A stretch of 64,000 nucleotides of DNA from Ophioceras dolichostomum (taxonomy: Eukaryota > Ascomycota > Sordariomycetes > Magnaporthales > Ophioceraceae): positions 1 through 64,000 of the forward strand of contig PYST01000100.1 in assembly GCA_003049485.1 (NCBI GenBank), read 5' to 3'. A program made the translations under genes and the position numbers. Below are positions 57,662 to 64,000 of the stretch, piece after piece. Every line of letters begins with the position of its first letter. The stretch's first letter is position 1. Below the pieces are notes generated by a model. The model worked only from the letters and a program-made list of their open reading frames with translations. It had not been told where the DNA came from and did no database searches.

Positions 57662-58599
57662 TCACAACGCCCCAACCACACCCAGACCGACGCCCAGCGC
57701 CGCCGCGGCGAGCGGCAGCGCAGCAGCAGGCGGCGGCGTCGGCCTGGCGGCTGCGGGGTTCGCGCTGCCGACGTAGAACACGCCGTTGACGTAGCCCTGG
57801 CTGCTGCAGACGGTGGGCTGGATGCCGAAGCACGCGGTCCGCGACAGGGACGCGCAGACGCTCGCGGCGGCTGTGGCGCCCAGGCTCTGGCCTGTCGCGG
57901 CCACGGTGGTGCCCCCCCCTCCCGGCACGACGATGGTGACGCCGTAGACGGCGCCTCCCGCCACGAGCCCGCCCTGCAGCTGCGACTGGCACGTGTCGTA
58001 GTTGCGGTTGCACTGGTCGACGGCCGCGTTGCAGGCGGCCGCGTTCGCGAAGCTGGTGGTTATGTAGGGGAAGGCGAAATAGGTGTTCGGCACGAAGGAT
58101 ACGGGCGCGGTGGTCGCGGGCGGGACGAAGTTCGCTGGAGCTGTGCCGGTGCATACCGCTCTGAGAGGGATTGGACGAGTATGGGTCGTCTTTCGTTAGC
58201 ATGCCTGGCTGCCTCGTTGTGTCTCGGGAGGGAGTGGCCCAGAATGGCGAAGGCGATTTTCGCGTGTAAGTTGATTCTCCCCCTCTCCCTTAAGACTTAC
58301 CCTACTGGACAGCACGCGGGCTGGGTGGCTGCGTCTACGCTACAGATCTGGCCGTTCGCGCAGCAGATCCCGTTCCACGCGGCGCCGCTCTGGGCTGCGC
58401 AGCTATAGAAGTTGGCGATACATTCTTGTCTCCTCTGGAGCGGTGCGAAGGTGGCGGTCTCGACGGGCTGGAACGGTCGTTGGTACTGTGTGTACTGTGC
58501 GCTTGCGGCCGGAGCGAAGAGGACGACGAGCAGCGACGAAAATGCCACGGCACCGGAGGCCAGAGCCCGGATGCAGGCGCTGCGGGATTGTCGTTGCAT
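57662..58599 (-). CDS. Secreted Cys-rich GPI-type protein
   Basis: Two exons, 58599-58301 and 58160-57662, give 265 residues. A signal peptide covers residues 1-35 (SSLLVVLFAPAASAQ). A Cys-rich module follows: ECIANFYSCA, then GICCANGQICSVD and ACCPVGAVCTG, the last assembled across the phase-2 splice. This CC-x2-G-x2-C pattern is found in many fungal surface proteins of unknown function. Further conserved-looking cysteines lie in the second exon (CNAAVDQCNRNYDTC and CFGIQPTVCSSQGYVNG). The C-terminus is a hydrophobic Ala/Leu/Gly tail (LPLAAAALGVGLGVVGAL) fitting GPI attachment. I do not recognise a named family. Confidence 0.82.
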
Positions 58600-59419
58600 T
58601 CCAGTCGATTCCAGAGGCAGTTTCTGTTTGGGAATTTGTGTCTCTCGATTCGCTCGTTACGGGCGCTCGCCTCAACGGGATGGTTCTGGATGCTCTGGGT
58701 ATTTGCGGGCGAATGGCTGAAGACGGCTACCTATCGTGGTGTACGTCGGGAAATCGAATGCGGGACATTTGTTCGAAAGAGTGTTGCTAGCTTTGGAAGC
58801 TAGGGAAGGGAATCTCCCTGCCCTGAAAATCGGAAGACGAATTGGATTGCAGTTCGGCGGTATGTACGCCAAGCAGGGAAGGTCTCTCTGAGTGGCAGGC
58901 TGACCGACGACCTCCACCTCGACAGAACGAGGTTGGTCTGATGTGCGTTGTCAAGCTTGGAGCTTGGTCTGCCGTGCAGCTGCGTTCACTAGGCGGGAAT
59001 GTTTGAACGAAACGGCGTGGAAAACTCGATTGATAGAACCATTCAATATACTGTACAGAAGAGGTAGATTCTGAAACCAACTGTGCCAAATGAGCCGCAG
59101 CTCGAGTGATCCTCTCGATCCATCTCCCGATTTCAGCAGCTCAACCTCCTGAAGGCGGGTCGGGTCGTTGATGTCATTTTCATGTCGGCACAGCAACGCC
59201 TGAATTGGGTTGGGCTTTAGCGGGGTAGCTCCGCTCGGATTGGGGACTGGGAGGACGCGGGGCGGGCACGTGACACCCCTCATAGTTGGTACCCATGACA
59301 CGGCTTGGACCCGGTTCAGGAGACATGGGCTTCGTGTACTTAGGAGCAAAGGCCGTAGATAATGAGATAACACAGCTTGTATGAGTGATAGGTGCTGGTA
59401 CATTCGAACTCGTATCACG
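58600..59419. other. Intergenic region
   Basis: About 820 bases between two genes on the minus strand, containing the promoter of the Cys-rich protein gene and the 3' end of the next gene. No coding or RNA feature is supported. Confidence 0.5.
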
Positions 59420-60502
59420 TCAAGAACCTCCTCGAATGTGACCGAGGATCTGTTGCAGTCTCTGGATGGCCTTGGTCTCTGGAGGAACCGCTCCTGGCTT
59501 CACGTTCTGCAGCTCTCGCAGCTCCTCCACAGCCTGCTTCACCAGAGGTCCCAAATCACCCCATACCTCGTCGTGATATCTTATGAGGGCGTCCTGCCAG
59601 GAATCTAACCACGCCCTCTCGGCTTCGGGTCCGTGCGGTAGTCCCAGGGCCGTAAGCGATTCGGCCGACTTGGCCGGGTTGGAGACCCGTGCCTGTCCGT
59701 GCACATGTCCGGTATCTCCGGGGTCTGGTCGAATGAAGTCCGGTATGAAGTTGAGAGCGTTGTCCCACGAAAGGGAATATGCTGTCCCCGGACTCTCGAA
59801 AAGCGCCTGTCGCAGAGCTGCAGCATCGGCATCGGAGAGGGGCATATCGTCGTCCATGGCCGTTTCCCGCTCACCAGCGTCGAAGCTGTTTAAAAGCGCC
59901 GAAACTTCTAAACCATCTCGTGCCTCCTGCTCAGCAATGGACAGACCCGTGTCCTGGCCACGGCCGCTATCAGCCACTGGGGCCTGAATGTGGTCTCCTC
60001 GGTCACGGCCCCAAGTGGCCGCCGCTGGCTCAGTCTCCAAGCCTCCGAGTTGTTCTGCGGCTGGTGCTGAGGGCACGAATACGCTTGTATCGTTCAGAAA
60101 GTTCGAGAATTCGAGCTCTGCCTGGACGGCATGTTCGTCAGCCTGGCTGGACCTGAATGTCTCGGCGGCGGCCTTGGTGTTGTAGGAGGCGCCAGTTGCG
60201 CCGGCCGTCCTCCGTGGCAGAATGCTGGCTGCTGTCGATGAACTTTCACCAACGACCGGGCCGATGCTGGAGGGAGCCTCGGTCTTTGAGCTCGATGACA
60301 AAAGCCTGGTTATGTCATCGCGTTCCGGTGGGCTGGTCAGGAGGGAGCGTGTCAAGTGAGCGGCAGATTCGGTCAGCCGTGTTGTGAAAGACGAAGATGG
60401 CCTCGTGCCGTTTTCGGGCTCGTTTGCCTGGGCACGTTCTTCGCTCCCCTTTCCCTTTCCTTTGCTGGTCGCCGGATTCGTCTTCGAGTTGGATCCGTCC
60501 AT
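59420..60502 (-). CDS. Hypothetical protein with conserved-looking C-terminal half
   Basis: About 360 residues in a single exon that I do not recognise. The start may be the ATG at 60502 (MDGSNSKTNP) or one six codons upstream at 60520; neither has a strong context. The N-terminal half is Ser/Thr/Ala-rich and basic. A likely ordered part begins near FRSSQADEHAVQAELEFSNF, continues through IAEQEARDGLEVSALLNSFD, and includes the aromatic segment YSLSWDNALNFIPDFIRPD. The C-terminal part contains RAWLDSWQDALIRYHDEVWG and ends in an amphipathic helix (VKQAVEELRELQ). No signal peptide or membrane helix is present. It is transcribed divergently from the PP2A subunit gene. Confidence 0.7.
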   Translation of the reverse strand: MDGSNSKTNPATSKGKGKGSEERAQANEPENGTRPSSSFTTRLTESAAHLTRSLLTSPPERDDITRLLSSSSKTEAPSSIGPVVGESSSTAASILPRRTAGATGASYNTKAAAETFRSSQADEHAVQAELEFSNFLNDTSVFVPSAPAAEQLGGLETEPAAATWGRDRGDHIQAPVADSGRGQDTGLSIAEQEARDGLEVSALLNSFDAGERETAMDDDMPLSDADAAALRQALFESPGTAYSLSWDNALNFIPDFIRPDPGDTGHVHGQARVSNPAKSAESLTALGLPHGPEAERAWLDSWQDALIRYHDEVWGDLGPLVKQAVEELRELQNVKPGAVPPETKAIQRLQQILGHIRGGS

Positions 60503-60520
60503 CGATAAGTTTATCAACAT

Positions 60521-61920
60521 AGAGAGTTCTTATGAGTCAACAAATCGGGCTCCCCTGATCGCAGGCAGTTAAGCTTCGGTATGACCCAGCCCGTGTTCGC
60601 GAGTTCGTTCCCTCAGCCCGAGGCTTTAGCTGGGCTGGAAGCTGGGGGGTAGCTGTGAGTGGGGCACTATGTCATAAGATGGCTGGTCGACCCAACTTGG
60701 GCTCTAACCAATTCCACCTGTGAGAATTTCACCACCAAATGGCATCACCTCTTCTAGAGGCAAGATACCCGTATGTGGTAGCTGGTCAAACGACTGCGCT
60801 GCTACCAGAAAGCTTAGAAGATTAATGCAAATTGTTGGGGACAACTTGGTGACTGCCTCTGTTTCAGTCGAATGACTAAACTCCCAACAGCAAGCCTATT
60901 TTCGACAAACCTAAGCCTCAAGCGGCCACAATCGGGACCCCCAAGTTGTCTGAAGTCCTGCATTTGTTAGAATACATCTCAAACGGAATAGGTGCAGGTG
61001 GGCATAATGTAGCCAAGATCTGGAGGTACATACCACATGGCTGGCTGCGCGCGACATGGCTCCAACACGGTTGAAAGTGACGGCACGATGTATGGAGTGT
61101 ATGGCTGGTGGCCTTTTGGGCAGCAGGCTTCTGAGTTCAACCCTTTCCCCCCAGCCAGTGACAGTGCGACGTCAGGTGGCACTGACCACGGACGGACCAC
61201 TGACAGCACACCACATTGAAATCTTCCTCAGCTGGAATCTGCTGGCTCCCCTAACTACGAGACTCTTGGATTGATGCGGGATCAGTGCGATCAAATCCAT
61301 TTCCAGTTGCGCCAACTCCGGACATCACCACCGCCCGCACCCACAACCCACAGCTTCGGCCGCTATTATCACCTCCTTCACCTTCACCCTGTCAAACCCC
61401 GCAGAAACCTTTCTTCCACCTCAGAGTATCATCTTCCGGGTTTTTGTTGAGTTATTGCTAGGATCGGTTCCTTCTTTTTTCCATTCTTTCTAGTTCTTTT
61501 TGCTCCGGTTAACCCACCGACTTCTGACGCAAAACGGTGGCTCACCTTCCAACTTGCAGCCCTGCGCGCCCCTCATATCCATTTGCTTGTCGAGCCTTCC
61601 GCCTCCGAGCTCGACTTCATCCAAACCTTTCGGCCACCAACACCACCCCCTCCCTCCCTCCTCCTCCTCGGCCCCTCCCTCAAGAGCCTCCACCCTCCAC
61701 CGCAAAATCGCATCTCCGCCCACGGCGCGCACCACCTTTTCGACATCGCGTGCCCTCCCCTCCAACCCGCCCATTCCGCATTATCTCAGCACTTCCAATC
61801 TGCCAGGCGAAGTCGCTCTCCCGTTCTGCCTGACCGCCCACACGTCACTCTTACTGAACGCTCGCTTGATCGCCAACGTAGCGTGAGGGGGCACCTCAGC
61901 TACATCCGACGCACCAAAAG
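60521..61920. other. Divergent intergenic region and PP2A-B leader
   Basis: About 1.4 kb. The right half (from about 61310) is strongly pyrimidine-rich and is probably the long 5' leader of the PP2A subunit gene. The overlapping open frames around 61500-61970 are Pro/Ser-rich products of this composition. Confidence 0.5.
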
Positions 61921-63997
61921 ATGGTCGAAGCAGACACAAACTCCCCAACGTGGAAGTTTACGCAGTATGTGATTTTTATTCTACTCTTAGCCCTCCACGC
62001 CTGCACCCAACCCACACATTCATTCAGCCCTTTCCGGGCCGGCGCCTGCGATGCCACCACCCACAGCCCGATACCGAGATATTTGCGCTCGACGCACACG
62101 CACCCGCCCACACCATGCGCCATTCATCTTGGGCAAACCATACTGACAGCAACCACAGGTGCTTTGGCGACAAAGGAGATGTGGAGGACATCACTGAAGG
62201 CAAGCAGTCCGGCCCCGGCTCCCGCTTTCTGCGGCCATCACCGCATGCTCTGCTCTTGGTTTGTTTGTCGCCACACAAGCTGACCTCCATATAGCTGATA
62301 TCATCAGTACCGTCGAGTTCGATCATACCGGGAACTATTTGGCTACGGGTGATAAGGGAGGGCGAGTTGTGCTGTTCGAGCGCAACGAGACGGTGGGCAT
62401 CCTCTCTGTTATGCCTCATATCATCTCCCTTCCTCCCTACCGTTCATCCCGCCTCACTCTCCCTTGCCTCTCGTTGCTGACCAATCCTCCGTTCAGAAAA
62501 AAACCTGCGAGTACAAGTTCCACACCGAGTTCCAGTCCCACGAACCAGAATTCGACTATCTGAAGTCTCTGGAGATTGAAGAGAAGATCAACAAGATAAA
62601 ATGGTGTCGGCGTCAGAATGCGTCCCACTACCTGCTCTCGACCAACGACAAGACCATCAAGCTGTGGAAGGTCTTCGAGAAGTCACTCAAGGTCGTGGCC
62701 GAGAACAACCTATCCCATGACTTGACCCCAGCAAACATTGCTGGTGGAGGGGGCACACCGCGGGCTCCTCCACCGCACGCGACGTTCCGGAACGCCGCCG
62801 ACCTGAAGCTACCAAGGCTCACCCACCACGATACTGTCGTAGCCGCCGTTCCACGCCGAACCTATGCGAATGCCCATGCCTATCACATCAACAGCATCTC
62901 AGTCAACAGTGACGGGGAGACGTTCATCAGCAGCGACGACCTCCGCATAAACCTGTGGAACCTGAACATCCAGGAACAGAGCTTCAACATCGTCGATATC
63001 AAGCCTGCCAACATGGAGGAACTGACGGAGGTCATCACCGCTGCCGAGTTCCACCCCATGAGCTGCAATCTGTTCATGTACGCAAGCTCGAAGGGCACCA
63101 TCAAGCTTGCTGACATGCGGGAGAGTGCTCTGTGCGATCAACATGCCAAGCGTACGTCTGAAAATAAAACCAACCTGGTTCTCACTTCTCCCCCCTGACC
63201 TCATTCCATTTTATTCACTCTCTAGTATGCTACCATTCGTCGCCTTCCCGTCTATCTCCCACACTCTTCAACTTACTAATTGGACTCTCACCTCTCGGGT
63301 ACCTGTGGCCTTCTCTACAGTGTTCGAGCAGGAGGAAGACCCGTCGTCCCGGTCGTTCTTCTCGGAGATAATCTCTTCCATATCTGACGTCCGCTTCTCC
63401 TACGACGGGCGCTACATCCTCTCGAGAGACTACTTGACCGTCAAGATCTGGGACGTCAACATGGACCGGCAACCGATCAAGACAATCCCGATCCACGAGC
63501 ACCTGCGGCCAAGGTTGTGTGACACATATGAGAACGACAGCATATTCGACAAGTTCGAGGTCGTCTTTTCGGGCGACGCCAAGAATGTGATGACCGGCAG
63601 CTACAACAACAACTTCATGATCTATCCTTCAGATCCGGAGAAGGAGGTCGAGGTGGTCCTGCAAGCTGATAAGTCGGCCTTCAAGGCCAAGAAGGTCGGC
63701 GTGCCCACGCCTATCAACTCATCTACGTCTCCTACGGCGAACGGCGGTAAGAAGGGGGGGTCTAGGGCGGGGAGCCCCGCGGCTGGGCAGGGCCAGAGGA
63801 TGAGGAAGGAGACGGACGCGGATCAGATCGACTTCAACAAGAAGATCCTGCATATGAGCTGGCACCCCTTCGAAGACAGCATCGCGATCGCGGCTACGAA
63901 CAACGTGAGTGACCCTCCTTCTAGGCTGAGGCTTGGTTGTGTGCTAATTCGAGCCTTTTCTGCGTGTTTTCAGCTCTTCGTGTTTTCTGCTCTGTAG
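61921..63997 (+). CDS. rgb-1: Protein phosphatase 2A regulatory B (B55/CDC55-type) subunit
   Basis: WD40 beta-propeller that directs PP2A to its substrates, with roles in mitotic exit and morphogenesis. Six exons, 61921-61964, 62159-62199, 62295-62392, 62497-63151, 63321-63904 and 63974-63997, give 481 residues and end three bases before the window edge. Conserved B55 blocks are seen: ADIISTVEFDHTGNYLATGD, FQSHEPEFDYLKSLEIEEK, NAHAYHINSISVNSDGE, DDLRINLWNL, NIVDIKPANMEELTEVITAA, SFFSEIISSISDVRFS, and DFNKKILHMSWHP. Exon 2 ends at GAAG followed by GCAAGC, so the second intron uses a GC donor. No GT donor there restores the invariant Glu-Ala-Asp-Ile-Ile junction. An insert of about 40 Gly/Ser/Ala/Lys-rich residues (63665-63820) precedes the last blade. 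Confidence 0.95.
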
Positions 63998-64000
63998 AAG

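Noticed and set aside
1..64000. Secondary-metabolite or defence gene cluster
   Set aside because: No polyketide synthase, NRPS, terpene cyclase, cytochrome P450 or NLR-like gene is present. Neighbouring genes have unrelated housekeeping or regulatory roles.

Overview
The window is 64 kb of nuclear DNA from a filamentous ascomycete (Pezizomycotina), most likely a Sordariomycete. Evidence: short 50-130 bp introns with GTAAGT-type donors, GC-rich coding sequence, intergenic regions of 1-5 kb full of CT and homopolymer tracts, and a fungal gene set (CCH1 calcium channel, CFEM and other GPI-type surface proteins, chitin deacetylase with CBM18 modules, a MATA-type HMG-box regulator). I cannot name the species. 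Exon coordinates were built by hand from splice signals, reading-frame closure and family conservation; intron phases close in every multi-exon model below.

Layout. 0.3-3.4 kb (-): secreted chitin deacetylase with six chitin-binding CBM18 modules. 4.7-6.1 kb (-): mitochondrial ribosomal protein uL2m, divergent from a B-type mitotic cyclin at 7.8-9.6 kb (+). 11.6-17.2 kb (-): three unrecognised proteins, two of them dominated by amino-acid repeats. 17.2-22.6 kb: 5.4 kb without a convincing gene. 22.6-30.1 kb (-): the CCH1 calcium channel. 32-34.8 kb (+): DDT/WHIM/PHD chromatin protein. 34.8-39.1 kb: gene-poor, leading into an HMG-box transcription factor (39.1-41.2 kb, +). 42.5-43.1 kb (+): ER membrane complex subunit EMC5. 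43.8-47.2 kb (+): meiotic MutS homologue MSH5. 49.6-52.0 kb: two convergent surface proteins (a Gly/Asn-repeat GPI-type protein and a CFEM protein) with a roughly 200-bp long-hairpin element between them. 53.1-54.0 kb (-): GNAT acetyltransferase. 54.5-56.9 kb (+): CorA-like membrane protein. 57.7-58.6 kb (-): secreted Cys-rich protein. 59.4-60.5 kb (-): unrecognised protein. 61.9-64.0 kb (+): PP2A B55 regulatory subunit, just complete at the window edge.

The genes are mostly housekeeping or regulatory and are not an operon-like or biosynthetic cluster. Loose themes are cell-cycle control (cyclin B, PP2A-B55), the sexual cycle (HMG-box regulator, MSH5) and the cell surface (chitin deacetylase, CFEM and GPI-type proteins). 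I found no clear new multi-gene system. The most unusual items are structural: the CBM18 repeat array carrying an intron at the same place in each repeat, the long hairpin at 50.58-50.78 kb, a GC-AG intron in the PP2A subunit gene, a nine-base start exon in cyclin B, and a CorA-like protein without the GMN motif.
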